The notes under the pieces were generated by a model that made no database searches, was not told the origin of the DNA, and saw nothing but the letters and a program-made list of their open reading frames with translations. This document shows positions 1 to 8,536 of a stretch of DNA of 34,834 nt, piece after piece. The stretch is from the NCBI GenBank assembly GCA_030685025.1, contig JAUXWC010000215.1, forward strand, positions 1-34,834, given 5' to 3'. How positions within the stretch are numbered: position 1 is the first letter of the stretch; every line of letters starts with the position of its first letter. This DNA is from Rhodoferax sp. Lineage in GTDB: Bacteria > Pseudomonadota > Gammaproteobacteria > Burkholderiales > Burkholderiaceae_C. The position numbers were made by a program, and so were the translations under genes.

Positions 1-124
1 TGCCTTTGGAGAACTGGGCGCCTGACTCGCAATGACTCTGGCGGCAGATTAGGCGAGGAACCGCTCCTCAGTGGCTTACAGGGGCTGAAGTGGGTTGGCG
101 CGAGCGTGAATCATTGGTTCGAGT

Positions 125-147
125 ATGATATCGGCATCAGATATCAT
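125..147. promoter_or_regulatory. Operator-like inverted repeat upstream of the vapBC pair
   Basis: A perfect 8-bp inverted repeat, ATGATATC at 125-132 and GATATCAT at 140-147, is separated by 7 bases. It ends 12 bases before the antitoxin ATG at 160 and abuts the ribosome-binding site GGAG (148-151). Ribbon-helix-helix antitoxins usually bind such repeats to repress their own operon, so this is the likely VapBC operator. The repeat is seen; its function is inferred. Confidence 0.6.
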
Positions 148-159
148 GGAGATCAAGTC

Positions 160-381
160 ATGCGTCGCGCACTCGTCGGCATTCCGGAGGATGACCTCAG
201 AGCGTTGGATCAACTCTCCTCAATTCAGCATGTTTCACGTGCCGAATTGATTCGGCAGGCCGTGTCCCAGTACCTCGCGAAATTCAAACCGGTCGAAAAC
301 GCTGATCAGGCGTTTGGAATCTGGAAAGAAAGACGCGACGACGGGCTGGCGGTTGAGGCGAGGCTTCGTTCGGAATGGTAA
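160..381 (+). CDS. vapB: VapB-like ribbon-helix-helix antitoxin
   Basis: A 73-residue protein that looks like a CopG/ribbon-helix-helix antitoxin. A short beta strand (RRALVGIPEDDL) is followed by two helices (ALDQLSS and SRAELIRQAVSQYL), then a charged C-terminal tail that would wrap the toxin. The start at 160 is preferred over an in-frame start at 106 because GGAG lies 8 bases upstream and the palindromic operator falls just before it. The gene overlaps the toxin gene by 7 bases, the usual translational coupling of VapBC pairs. It probably neutralises the PIN-domain RNase and represses the operon through the 125-147 repeat. Family assignment is from motif recognition only. Confidence 0.75.
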   Translation: MRRALVGIPEDDLRALDQLSSIQHVSRAELIRQAVSQYLAKFKPVENADQAFGIWKERRDDGLAVEARLRSEW

Positions 382-740
382 AGGCGCTGTTTGACACCAA
401 CATCCTGATCGATTTTCTCAACGGTGTCGACCAGGCGCGTTCGGAATTGGCGCTTTACCAAGACAAAGCAATTTCCATCATTTCGTGGATGGAGGTTCAA
501 ATCGGGACTGGCGCGCAAGATCAATCGGCGGTAGACGGTTTTCTCTCGGGATTTGTCGTCTTGCCGCTGGACTCAGCGGTTTCCACACGCGCGGTGGATT
601 TGCGCAAAGCCAACGCCGTCAAACTACCGGACGCCGTTATCTGGGCCACCGCCCAAGTCCATAGCCGACTGCTGGTGACGAGAAACATCAAAGACTTTGC
701 TGCCACCCTTCCCGGTGTGCGCAATCCGTACGTCTTGTAA
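375..740 (+). CDS. vapC: VapC-like PIN-domain ribonuclease toxin
   Basis: This 121-residue protein has the size and motifs of a PIN-domain toxin. It starts with the signature LFDTNILIDFL (Asp7), has the conserved glutamate in WMEV (Glu40), an aspartate in KLPDAVIWATA (Asp86) and a C-terminal TRNIKDF segment (Asp107). These acidic residues would bind Mg2+ or Mn2+ for RNA cleavage. VapC toxins typically cut initiator tRNA or rRNA; the target here cannot be told from sequence. Its start overlaps the end of the antitoxin gene (ATGGTAA), so the pair is one operon. All catalytic residues are present, so the toxin appears intact. Confidence 0.85.
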   Translation: MVKALFDTNILIDFLNGVDQARSELALYQDKAISIISWMEVQIGTGAQDQSAVDGFLSGFVVLPLDSAVSTRAVDLRKANAVKLPDAVIWATAQVHSRLLVTRNIKDFAATLPGVRNPYVL

Positions 741-858
741 TCACGCATTGACTGGCAGTGCGGCATGGTGTGTTCTTTGGTTCCCGCTGGGGATTGGCGA
801 ACCCATTGCTGTTAGACAAATATCCTGGTGCCTCGCGAGCGATTGGCCCAGAGCGCCC

Positions 859-1959
859 TCACCCCGAAAACCGCCGAATGAACCCCCGATCAATCCAATC
901 CTTCCAATACCAGACCCAAGCCCCCTGCGCCGACCAGCCGCCCCAGGAGGCGACGGCATAGCGCGGGCCGCAGGCCAGCAGGTACAGGGGGCGCGGCTTG
1001 GGTCGATAGGCCCTTAGCGCGCCGCCGCTCAAGGTGGCCAACAGGTTGTGGGCCAACACCGGACCGGCAAACACGGCATGCACACCCGAGCGCGCCATCG
1101 CCACATCCTGGCGCGCACAGGTGTCGCCGGCGGCGAACACGTCCGCGTGCGAGAGGCTGCGGTGGTGCGCATTCACCAGCACGTAGCCCGCGTCGTCGAG
1201 TGCCAGGCCGGTCCCCACCAGCCAGGGTGCCGCGCGCGCGCCGGTGGCGGCGATCACGCAGTCGGCCGCCAGCACCTGGCCGTCCGACAGGGTCAATCCC
1301 CGCGCCGTGGCCAGCGCCTGCGCAAAGTGCAGCACCAGGCCGAAGCGTTTGGCGAGCTGGCGCACGCGCCGCTGCACGCCGGCCCCGTGGCCGGGCAGCA
1401 GGCCGGTGTCGGCCGCCACCAACGCAACCTGGGCGTCCAGAGCCGCCTGGCTGAAGGCGTGGCGCGCGGCCAGCGCCACCTCCACGCCACCGGCGCCGGC
1501 GCCCACCACCACCAGCCGGAAGCCCTGCTGAGTCCGCGCCTCAGCCAGTACCGCTGGCCAGGCAGCAAAGAAGTTGTCCAGCGGCTTGATCGGCAGCAGC
1601 TTGTCGCCCAGCGCGTTGAGGCCGGAACTGGCGGTCTCGCTGCCAATGTCGAGCGACAACACGTCGTAGTCCACGCTTTGCCCATCCGCCAAATGGACGC
1701 GGCGTTGAGTGGCGTCGAGGCCGGTCACGTGGTCAAGCACCAGCTTCACCCCCGCCGCCTGGGCCAAGGGGCGCAGGTCGATGCGGCATTGCGCCTGGCT
1801 GTAGTGGCCCGCCATCCAACCTGGCAGCATGCCGGAATAATTCTGGTGTGCGGACGGCGTGATCAGCGTGGTTTCCACGCCTTGCACGCGCGCCGTGGCC
1901 AGCGCCTGCAACACTGACAACTGGGCGTGTCCGCCTCCAACCAGAACGAGTTTCTTCAT
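859..1959 (-). CDS. FAD/NAD(P)-dependent pyridine nucleotide-disulfide oxidoreductase (SelD-associated type)
   Basis: A 366-residue flavoprotein of the NADH dehydrogenase-2/ferredoxin reductase superfamily. The N-terminal dinucleotide-binding motif is LVGGGHAQL (residues 6-14), a second Rossmann motif VVGAGAGGVE lies near residues 151-160, and the FAD-contacting VFAAGDTCA motif sits in the last third. The GGGHAQL variant and the NYSGMLPGWMAGHY motif match the family sometimes found fused to the N-terminus of selenophosphate synthetase (SelD); here it is stand-alone and no selD is visible. Substrate is unknown. It is transcribed divergently from the phosphorylase gene at 2087. The start is the ATG at 1957-1959; there is no competing longer homologous N-terminus. 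Confidence 0.75.
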   Translation of the reverse strand: MKKLVLVGGGHAQLSVLQALATARVQGVETTLITPSAHQNYSGMLPGWMAGHYSQAQCRIDLRPLAQAAGVKLVLDHVTGLDATQRRVHLADGQSVDYDVLSLDIGSETASSGLNALGDKLLPIKPLDNFFAAWPAVLAEARTQQGFRLVVVGAGAGGVEVALAARHAFSQAALDAQVALVAADTGLLPGHGAGVQRRVRQLAKRFGLVLHFAQALATARGLTLSDGQVLAADCVIAATGARAAPWLVGTGLALDDAGYVLVNAHHRSLSHADVFAAGDTCARQDVAMARSGVHAVFAGPVLAHNLLATLSGGALRAYRPKPRPLYLLACGPRYAVASWGGWSAQGAWVWYWKDWIDRGFIRRFSG

Positions 1960-2086
1960 GCAGTGAATGGCGTCAAGTAAGGTGGCAGAGCGGTGAACAG
2001 CATCAAGCGGTATACCTCAAGTCGCGGCCGGGGGTGGATTCATTACACTGGCGCGAACCCAATCAGACACCCGAAAGGATTCAGAC

Positions 2087-2953
2087 ATGCAGCAAGCCCT
2101 CGTTGGCGTGATCGGTGGCAGTGGCCTGTACCAGATGGACGCCCTGCAAGACGCGCAGGAGCTGGACCTCAGCACGCCCTACGGCAAGCCCTCGGACGTG
2201 CTGGTGGCTGGCACGCTACACGGCGTGGCAGTGGCCTTCTTGGCCCGGCATGGGCGTGGCCATCGGCTGATACCGTCGGAGGTGCCGTACCGCGCCAACA
2301 TTTACGCCCTCAAGCAACTGGGGGTGCGTTATGTGATTTCGATGTCGGCCGTGGGCTCGTTGCGCGAGGAACTGCCACCGCTGGACATGGTGCTGCCGGA
2401 CCAGTTCATTGACCTGACCAAGCGTCGCGACAGCACGTTCTTTGGCGCTGGCGCGGTGGCGCATGCCTCGCTGGCGCAGCCGGTTTGCGCGGCCTTGTCC
2501 GACGTGCTGGCGCGCGCCATGCGCGACGCCGGCCTGCCCGAGCAAATCACATTGCACCGGGGCGGCACCTATGTGTGTATCGAGGGGCCACAGTTTTCCA
2601 CCTTGGCGGAGTCCAACTGGTACCGCGGCATGGGCGCCAGCGTGATTGGCATGACCAACATGCCGGAGGCCAAGCTGGCGCGCGAGGCCCAGATGGCCTA
2701 CGCCACCCTGGCGATGGTGACCGACTACGACTGCTGGCACCCGCGCGAAGCCCATGTGACGGCCGACTCGGCCATCGCCAACCTGATGAAGAACGCCGGC
2801 CACGCGCAACACATTGCGGCGGCGGCCATTGCGATCCTGGGGCGCGAGCGACCGGCCTCCGCGGCGCACGCCGCCTTGCAGTCGGCCCTGGTCACCCAGC
2901 CGGCAGCCATGGCGCCGGACGTGCTGCAGCGGCTGGAGGTGCTGCTGCGCTAG
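2087..2953 (+). CDS. mtnP: S-methyl-5'-thioadenosine / S-methyl-5'-thioinosine phosphorylase
   Basis: A 288-residue member of the PNP/MTAP nucleoside phosphorylase family. It would split methylthioadenosine (or methylthioinosine) with phosphate during recycling of the polyamine by-product. Recognisable motifs are VIGGSGLY near the start (phosphate loop), LARHGRGH, PSEVPYRANIYALK, SAVGSLRE, YVCIEGPQFSTLAES and GMTNMPEAKLAREAQ, the last two lining the nucleoside site. Length fits the family. An AAGGA-type ribosome-binding site precedes the ATG at 2087. Sequence alone does not separate the adenosine- from the inosine-preferring subfamily (MTIP). It converges with the AraC-type gene, whose stop lies 15 bases downstream. 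Confidence 0.85.
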   Translation: MQQALVGVIGGSGLYQMDALQDAQELDLSTPYGKPSDVLVAGTLHGVAVAFLARHGRGHRLIPSEVPYRANIYALKQLGVRYVISMSAVGSLREELPPLDMVLPDQFIDLTKRRDSTFFGAGAVAHASLAQPVCAALSDVLARAMRDAGLPEQITLHRGGTYVCIEGPQFSTLAESNWYRGMGASVIGMTNMPEAKLAREAQMAYATLAMVTDYDCWHPREAHVTADSAIANLMKNAGHAQHIAAAAIAILGRERPASAAHAALQSALVTQPAAMAPDVLQRLEVLLR

Positions 2954-2968
2954 CCCGCTGCCGGGCGC

Positions 2969-4024
2969 TCAGGCCAGCGCCACGCTGGCGCGCCGGAACT
3001 CGGCGGGCGACTGGCCAGTCCAGCTCCGGAAGGCGCGGATGAAGCTCTTCTCGTTGCGAAACCCGGCCGCCTGCGCCACCTGTTTGATCGGGCGTTCGGT
3101 GCGCAGCAGCAACTCGCGCGAGCGGCCCCGGCGCACCTCATCCTTCAAGGCCTGCAGTGAGGCGCCTTCCTCCTTGAGCTGGCGGTGCAGCGTGCGCGCC
3201 GACAGGTGCAGCAGGGTCGCCAGGGCGTCGGCGTGGTGGGCCTGGGTCAACTCGTTGGCCAAGGCCTGGCGAACGCGCTGCACCAGCAGGCGGTCGCGCC
3301 GGTACTGCAACACGGTCAGCGGCAGCGCGCGCTGCAACATGTGTTGCAGGGCCAACTCGTCGCGGCGCAGCGGCAGGGCCAGGTAGCGCGCGTCGAAGCG
3401 GATTGCGCTCGGGCTGGTTTCAAACTGGCTCGGGCCGGCAAACAGCACCGGGTACACGCTCTGGTGCGCCGGAGCAGCAAAGGCGAACTGGGCGCCTTGC
3501 AGGGGGATGCGTGAATCGATCAGCCAGCAGGCCAGGCCCAACACGTTGCGCAGCACCGAGACCAGGCAGAACTCGCGCAGCGGTCCCAGGTCGCGCTGCT
3601 CGGTGATGCTCAGCGTGGCGCTGTCCTGGCTGACGCTCAGCGCCAGCGTGATGTCGTCGGCAATCAGACCGTGATGGCGACACCAGCGTTTCAAGGCCAC
3701 GCCGAGGTTGGGCGCGCTCAGCGAGGCGCGCGCCAGCATGCCGTAGCTGCCCCAGGGCAAGCGCCGGGAGAACCAGCCCAACGCCTCGTCATCGAGTTCC
3801 TGCATCGCCGCTCCGGAGATCAGTTCCATCTGCATGGCGGTGATCCGTGCCGCCGGATCGCGCAGAAGTGCTGGCGCAATCTGTGCCTGTTTCAGGGCCT
3901 GCGTAGGGTCCATGCCGCAACGCCGGTAGGCCAGCAAAATCGCTTGCACAAAGGCGATCGGTGTCACGGCGGTTACGCCAGACGCGAGCGGAGTGGGTGG
4001 TTTGGGTCGGCGGGAGTCGGGCAT
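2969..4024 (-). CDS. AraC-family transcriptional regulator with arabinose-binding-like N-terminal domain
   Basis: A 351-residue regulator of the OruR/FtrA-like AraC subgroup. The N-terminal two thirds resemble the AraC ligand-binding domain PF12625 (segment EALGWFSRRLPWGSYGML and following). The C-terminal 90 residues hold two helix-turn-helix units: LATLLHLSARTLHRQLK and IKQVAQAAGFRNEKSFIRAFR, ending in the family motif GQSPAEFRR. The ATG at 4024 was chosen; a TTG 13 codons upstream extends the frame but looks non-homologous. It is divergent from the acyl-CoA synthetase gene at 4378 across a 353-bp gap, so it is a good candidate to control the downstream leucine/isovalerate operon. The inducer is unknown. 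Confidence 0.8.
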   Translation of the reverse strand: MPDSRRPKPPTPLASGVTAVTPIAFVQAILLAYRRCGMDPTQALKQAQIAPALLRDPAARITAMQMELISGAAMQELDDEALGWFSRRLPWGSYGMLARASLSAPNLGVALKRWCRHHGLIADDITLALSVSQDSATLSITEQRDLGPLREFCLVSVLRNVLGLACWLIDSRIPLQGAQFAFAAPAHQSVYPVLFAGPSQFETSPSAIRFDARYLALPLRRDELALQHMLQRALPLTVLQYRRDRLLVQRVRQALANELTQAHHADALATLLHLSARTLHRQLKEEGASLQALKDEVRRGRSRELLLRTERPIKQVAQAAGFRNEKSFIRAFRSWTGQSPAEFRRASVALA

Positions 4025-4117
4025 GGCGTGGTCGCTGAAGCGGCAAGCAGAAGTTTGGCACAATTTGCAACCTCGCTGGCAGCCGCGGCAGGCGGGTGTG
4101 GCCTATGCTTGCCACAT

Positions 4118-4202
4118 TCTGACCCGCAAGGTCTCAGTCTTAGTTGGGGTCAGAGCACCTTTAATGTGCAAAGTGGTCTGACCCGCAAGCTTTCAGTGTT
4201 AG
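4118..4202. repeat. REP-like direct repeat pair with an internal hairpin
   Basis: Two 26-bp direct repeats (4118-4143 and 4177-4202), beginning TCTGACCCGCAAG and differing at four positions, lie 59 bases apart. Between and overlapping them is an inverted repeat: GGGTCAGAGCAC (4147-4158) pairs with GTGGTCTGACCC (4173-4184) with one mismatch. Elements of the form GGGTCAGAG...CTGACCC resemble REP sequences scattered in proteobacterial genomes. It lies in the 353-bp gap between the divergent AraC-type and acyl-CoA synthetase genes. No gene is seen here. Confidence 0.5.
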
Positions 4203-4234
4203 AGAAGCGGAAATTGCAAAAGTACCTCTATCCC

Positions 4235-4310
4235 CGTCATTGCGAGCGAAGCGCGGCAATCATGTTTGAGGCACGCCACCGTGGATTGCCGCGCTTCGCT
4301 CGCAATGACG
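4235..4310. repeat. Perfect 27-bp-arm palindromic intergenic repeat
   Basis: The left arm 4235-4261 and right arm 4284-4310 are exact reverse complements, separated by 22 bases. The arm begins CGTCATTGCGAGCGAAGCGC. A related half-copy lies at 18222-18247 (two mismatches in 26). It sits between the AraC-type gene and the acyl-CoA synthetase gene, ending 68 bases before the ATG at 4378, so it could fold in the leader RNA or act as a partial terminator. This type of palindrome is a common dispersed intergenic element in proteobacteria; it carries no ORF. Confidence 0.75.
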
Positions 4311-4377
4311 CAAACCGGTGTATCGGCAATTTCTGGCTCCCTTAGTTGTTGTACCGCCCATCCAGGAGAGCGTCGAC

Positions 4378-6117
4378 ATGCCTTCCCCACTGCTTGATAG
4401 CGCCACCGGCGCAGCCGAACTGACCCGCAGCCTGTCCAGCGGCGCGACCGACGCCGCGCTGATCGAGCAAACGCTGGGCGACTACTTTGATGCCGTGGCG
4501 GCGCGCCTGCCAGAGCACGAGGCGCTGGTCAGCGTGCATCAACAGCAACGCTACACCTATGGGCAACTGCAGCATGCCACGCACCAACTGGCCAGCGCCT
4601 TGCTGGGGCTGGGCCTACAGCCGGGCGACCGGGTCGGCATCTGGTCACACAACTGCGCCCAGTGGTTGTTGATGCAACTGGCCACCGCCAAGGTGGGGCT
4701 GATTCTGGTCAACATCAACCCGGCCTACCGCACGGCGGAGCTGGAGTACGCGCTCAACAAGGTGGGCTGCCAGGCACTGGTCACCATGCCGCGCTTCAAG
4801 AGCAGCGACTACCTTGGCATGCTGCGCGAGTTGGCGCCTGAACTCGATACCGCGCCAGCGGGCGCCCTACAGGCGCCGCGCCTGCCGTCCTTGCGCCACG
4901 TGGTGTGGCTGGACGAGCCCGGAGCGGCGGACGAAGGGCCGGGGCTGCTGCGTTTCTCCGCGCTGTTGGCAGCGGGTCAAGCAGATGACCCGCGCCTGGC
5001 GGCGATTGCGCCGACGCTGCGTGCCGACCAGCCGATCAACATCCAGTTCACCAGCGGCACCACCGGCTACCCCAAGGGGGCCACGCTAACGCACCGCAAC
5101 ATCCTGAACAACGGTTTTTTCATTGGTGAGGCGATGCGGCTCACGCCGGCTGATCGTTTGTGTATCCCGGTGCCGCTGTACCACTGCTTTGGCATGGTGC
5201 TGGGCAACCTGGCCTGCATCACCCACGGCGCCACCATGGTCTACCCCAGCGATGGTTTTGATGCCCTGGCCGTGCTGCAAGCCGTGCAGGACGAGCGCTG
5301 CACCGCGTTGCACGGGGTGCCTACCATGTTCATTGCCGAGCTGGACCATCCGCGTTTCGCCGAGTTTGATTTGTCGAGTTTGCGCACCGGCATCATGGCA
5401 GGCTCACCCTGTCCGATCGAGGTGATGAAGCGGGTGGTGAGCCAGATGCATATGTCGGAGGTGACCATCGCCTACGGCATGACTGAAACCAGCCCCGTGA
5501 GTTGCCAGAGCAGCACCGACACGCCGCTGGAGCGGCGCGTCGCCACCGTGGGCCAGGTCCAGCCACACTTACAGGTGAAGGTGATCGACACAGAGATCGG
5601 CGAGATCGTGGCACCCGGCCTGTCGGGCGAGTTGTGCACGCGGGGCTACTCGGTGATGCACGGCTACTGGGGCGACCCGGACAAGACCGCCGAAGCGATT
5701 GACGCGCAGGGCTGGATGCACACCGGCGACCTTGGCACCATGGATGCGCAGGGCTACGTCAACATCGTCGGGCGCATCAAGGACATGGTGATTCGGGGTG
5801 GCGAGAACATTTACCCGCGCGAGATTGAAGAATTTTTGTACCGCCATCCCCAGGTGCAGGACGTGCAGGTGGTGGGCATCCCGGACGCCAAATACGGCGA
5901 AGAGTTGTGCGCCTGGATCATCCTGCGCGCCGGCCAGACCGTGACCGAGGACGACATCAAGGCCTTTTGCAAAGGGCAGATTGCGCACTACAAAGTGCCC
6001 CACTACATTCGCTTCGTGCAGCAGTTCCCGATGACCGTCACCGGCAAGATCCAGAAGTTCAAAATCCGTGATGAAATGAAACAGCAACTGGGTCTGCAAG
6101 AAGACAAAACCGCCTGA
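4378..6117 (+). CDS. AMP-binding acyl-CoA synthetase (FadD-like, leucine/isovalerate operon)
   Basis: A 579-residue adenylate-forming enzyme that would activate a carboxylic acid with ATP and CoA. The P-loop-like motif [11 protein letters not shown] is at residues 225-235, followed by the YGMTETSP adenylate-binding motif, the HTGDLG hinge region and the [18 protein letters not shown] motif. The catalytic lysine lies in [10 protein letters not shown] near the C-terminus. The ATG at 4378 is chosen because AGGAG (4364-4368) lies 9 bases upstream; an in-frame GTG at 4318 lies inside the leader. Placed first in the operon with liuB, liuC and liuD, it may make isovaleryl-CoA or another branched or medium-chain acyl-CoA; substrate is inferred from context only. 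Confidence 0.85.
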   Translation: MPSPLLDSATGAAELTRSLSSGATDAALIEQTLGDYFDAVAARLPEHEALVSVHQQQRYTYGQLQHATHQLASALLGLGLQPGDRVGIWSHNCAQWLLMQLATAKVGLILVNINPAYRTAELEYALNKVGCQALVTMPRFKSSDYLGMLRELAPELDTAPAGALQAPRLPSLRHVVWLDEPGAADEGPGLLRFSALLAAGQADDPRLAAIAPTLRADQPINIQFTSGTTGYPKGATLTHRNILNNGFFIGEAMRLTPADRLCIPVPLYHCFGMVLGNLACITHGATMVYPSDGFDALAVLQAVQDERCTALHGVPTMFIAELDHPRFAEFDLSSLRTGIMAGSPCPIEVMKRVVSQMHMSEVTIAYGMTETSPVSCQSSTDTPLERRVATVGQVQPHLQVKVIDTEIGEIVAPGLSGELCTRGYSVMHGYWGDPDKTAEAIDAQGWMHTGDLGTMDAQGYVNIVGRIKDMVIRGGENIYPREIEEFLYRHPQVQDVQVVGIPDAKYGEELCAWIILRAGQTVTEDDIKAFCKGQIAHYKVPHYIRFVQQFPMTVTGKIQKFKIRDEMKQQLGLQEDKTA

Positions 6118-6133
6118 AACCAGAGACGCTCCC

Positions 6134-7756
6134 ATGACCATTCTGACAAGCAAACTCAACGCCCGCTCCGCGGATTTTCAGGCCAATGCACTGGCCATGC
6201 GCGGCCTGGTCGACGACCTGAACCAGCAGTTGGCCAAGGCCGCGCTGGGTGGTGGCGAGGCCGCGCGGGCCAAACACACGGCGCGCGGCAAGCTGTTGCC
6301 GCGCGACCGCGTGCAATTGCTGCTGGACCCTGGTACGCCGTTCCTGGAGATCGCACCGCTGGCCGCCATGGGCGTGTACACCGAGCGGGATGGCTCTGAC
6401 AGTGCCCCCAGCGCCGGCGTGGTGGCGGGCATCGGCCGCGTGTCGGGCGTGGACTGCATGATTGTCTGCAACGACGCGACGGTCAAAGGCGGCTCCTACT
6501 TTCCGCTCACCGTCAAGAAGCATTTGCGTGCCCAGGAGATCGCCGCACAGAACCGCCTGACTTGCATCTACCTAGTCGATTCCGGCGGCGCCAACTTGCC
6601 GACGCAGGACGAGGTGTTTCCGGATCGCGAGCACTTTGGCCGCATCTTCTTCAACCAGGCCAACATGAGCGCGCAGGGCATCTCGCAGCTCGCGGTGGTG
6701 ATGGGTTCGTGCACCGCAGGCGGCGCCTACGTGCCGGCCATGAGCGACGAGACCATCATCGTCAAGAACCAGGGCACCATTTTTCTGGGTGGCCCGCCAT
6801 TGGTGAAAGCCGCCACCGGCGAGGTGGTCACGGCCGAAGACCTGGGCGGTGGCGACGTGCACACGCGCCTGTCGGGCGTGGCCGATCACTTGGCGCAAAA
6901 CGATTTACACGCCTTGGCCCTGGCGCGCAGTGCGGTGAGCAAGCTCAACCACCGCAAGCCGATCAGCCTGGCCACGCGGCCGGTGGCAGCACCCAAGTTT
7001 GCGGCCGAGGAGTTGTATGGCGTGATTCCCACCGACACGCGCAAGCCGTTTGACGTGCGCGAGATCATTGCCCGCGTCGTGGACGGCAGCGAGTTTGACG
7101 AATTCAAGGCGCGCTACGGCACCACGCTGATCACCGGCTTTGCGCACATCGAGGGCATGCCGGTGGGCATCGTGGCCAATAACGGCATCCTGTTTGGCGA
7201 GTCGGCGCTCAAGGGCGCGCACTTCATCGAGCTGTGTTGTCAGCGCAAGATTCCGCTGGTGTTTCTGCAGAACATCACCGGCTTCATGGTGGGGCGCAAA
7301 TACGAAAACGAAGGCATCGCCCGCAACGGCGCCAAGATGGTCACGGCTGTCGCCACGGCTCAGGTGCCCAAATTCACCATCATCATTGGCGGCAGTTTTG
7401 GCGCCGGCAATTACGGCATGTGTGGCCGGGCCTACTCCCCGCGCTTCCTGTGGATGTGGCCCAACGCGCGCATCTCGGTGATGGGTGGCGAGCAGGCCGC
7501 CAGCGTGCTGTCTACCGTCAAGCGCGACGGCATCGAGGCCAAAGGCGGCACCTGGAGCATGGAAGAAGAAGAGGCTTTCAAGGCCCCCATCCGCAACCAG
7601 TACGAGTCCCAAGGCCACCCCTACTACGCCACTGCCCGCATCTGGGACGACGGTGTGATTGACCCCGCCGACACGCGCCGCGTGCTGGCCCTGGGATTGA
7701 GCGCGTCGCTAAACGCGCCGATTCCAGAGACCAAGTTTGGCCTGTTCCGGATGTAA
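6134..7756 (+). CDS. liuB: Methylcrotonyl-CoA carboxylase beta (carboxyltransferase) subunit
   Basis: A 540-residue carboxyltransferase, the usual length for the 3-methylcrotonyl-CoA carboxylase beta subunit. It moves CO2 from biotin on the alpha subunit to 3-methylcrotonyl-CoA in leucine degradation. The N-terminal carboxyltransferase half has [16 protein letters not shown] and [18 protein letters not shown], and the C-terminal half has [20 protein letters not shown] and MGGEQAA. These oxyanion-hole motifs (GGAY..., GGSFGAGN) are typical of acyl-CoA carboxylases, and the [13 protein letters not shown] version favours MCC. The start at 6134 is 16 bases after the synthetase stop. Neighbouring liuC and liuD complete the same pathway. 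Confidence 0.92.
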   Translation: MTILTSKLNARSADFQANALAMRGLVDDLNQQLAKAALGGGEAARAKHTARGKLLPRDRVQLLLDPGTPFLEIAPLAAMGVYTERDGSDSAPSAGVVAGIGRVSGVDCMIVCNDATVKGGSYFPLTVKKHLRAQEIAAQNRLTCIYLVDSGGANLPTQDEVFPDREHFGRIFFNQANMSAQGISQLAVVMGSCTAGGAYVPAMSDETIIVKNQGTIFLGGPPLVKAATGEVVTAEDLGGGDVHTRLSGVADHLAQNDLHALALARSAVSKLNHRKPISLATRPVAAPKFAAEELYGVIPTDTRKPFDVREIIARVVDGSEFDEFKARYGTTLITGFAHIEGMPVGIVANNGILFGESALKGAHFIELCCQRKIPLVFLQNITGFMVGRKYENEGIARNGAKMVTAVATAQVPKFTIIIGGSFGAGNYGMCGRAYSPRFLWMWPNARISVMGGEQAASVLSTVKRDGIEAKGGTWSMEEEEAFKAPIRNQYESQGHPYYATARIWDDGVIDPADTRRVLALGLSASLNAPIPETKFGLFRM

Positions 7757-7759
7757 GCC

Positions 7760-8536
7760 ATGGCCGCGCTGCAAGTTACCCAACAGGACCACGTCCTGAC
7801 CGTCACGCTCAACCGCCCGGACGTGCGCAACGCCTTCAACGACGAGGTGATTGCCGAGATCACCCAGGCGTTTGCGCAGGCCGTCAGGTTGGACGATGTG
7901 CGCGCGGTGGTGCTGGCAGCCCTTGGCCCGGCCTTCTGCGCCGGCGCCGACCTGAACTGGATGCGGCGCATGGCCGATTACACGCGCGCCGAGAACCTGG
8001 CCGATGCGGGCAAGCTGGCCGAGATGCTGCGGGTGATCTATGCCTGTCCCAAGCCCACCGTGGCGCGGGTGCAGGGCGACGTGTTCGCTGGGGGCATGGG
8101 GTTGGTGGCGGCCTGCGACATGGCGGTCAGCGTCGACACGGCCACGTTTTGCCTGAGCGAAGTCAAGCTCGGGTTGATTCCGGCCACCATCAGTCCGTAT
8201 GTGATTCGGGCCATGGGTGCGCGCGCCGCGCACCGCTACTGTTTGACCGCCGAACGCTTCAGCGCCGCCGAGGCGCAGCGCATCGGTTTTGTCCACGAGC
8301 TGGTGGCGGCCGACGCGCTGGATGCCAAGGTGGACGAGCTGGTCAAGGCCTTGGTCAGTGCCAGCCCGAACGCTGTGCGCGCCTGCAAGACCCTGGTGCA
8401 GGATGTCGCCGGTCGCGACATCGATGCGACCCTGATTGCCCGCACGGTCGAAGGCATTGCCGATATCCGCGCCAGCGCTGAAGGCAAGGAAGGCGTGCAG
8501 GCTTTTCTGCAAAAACGCAAGCCGAGTTGGCTCTAA
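7760..8536 (+). CDS. liuC: Methylglutaconyl-CoA hydratase (enoyl-CoA hydratase family)
   Basis: A 258-residue crotonase-fold enzyme that would hydrate 3-methylglutaconyl-CoA to HMG-CoA. The oxyanion-hole segment FCAGADLNWMRRM (residues 59-71) is the form typical of LiuC/AUH proteins, and a second segment is GDVFAGGMGLVAACD. In this second motif the first catalytic glutamate of classical crotonases is absent, while the second is present in CLSEVKLGLIPA (Glu134); AUH-type hydratases share this one-glutamate pattern. It starts 3 bases after liuB stops. Its stop codon lies inside the 12-bp sequence that is duplicated around the inserted element 8542-8952, which now separates it from liuD. Confidence 0.9.
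   Translation: MAALQVTQQDHVLTVTLNRPDVRNAFNDEVIAEITQAFAQAVRLDDVRAVVLAALGPAFCAGADLNWMRRMADYTRAENLADAGKLAEMLRVIYACPKPTVARVQGDVFAGGMGLVAACDMAVSVDTATFCLSEVKLGLIPATISPYVIRAMGARAAHRYCLTAERFSAAEAQRIGFVHELVAADALDAKVDELVKALVSASPNAVRACKTLVQDVAGRDIDATLIARTVEGIADIRASAEGKEGVQAFLQKRKPSWL

Noticed and set aside
697-1017. ORF of 106 codons running from the toxin end into the next gap
   Set aside because: Proline/arginine-rich, overlaps the toxin and the 3' end of the FAD oxidoreductase on the other strand; no start signal.
1048-1917. 289-codon plus-strand ORF opposite the FAD oxidoreductase
   Set aside because: Shadow ORF, Arg/His/Gln-rich, no ribosome-binding site; the minus strand encodes two Rossmann motifs.
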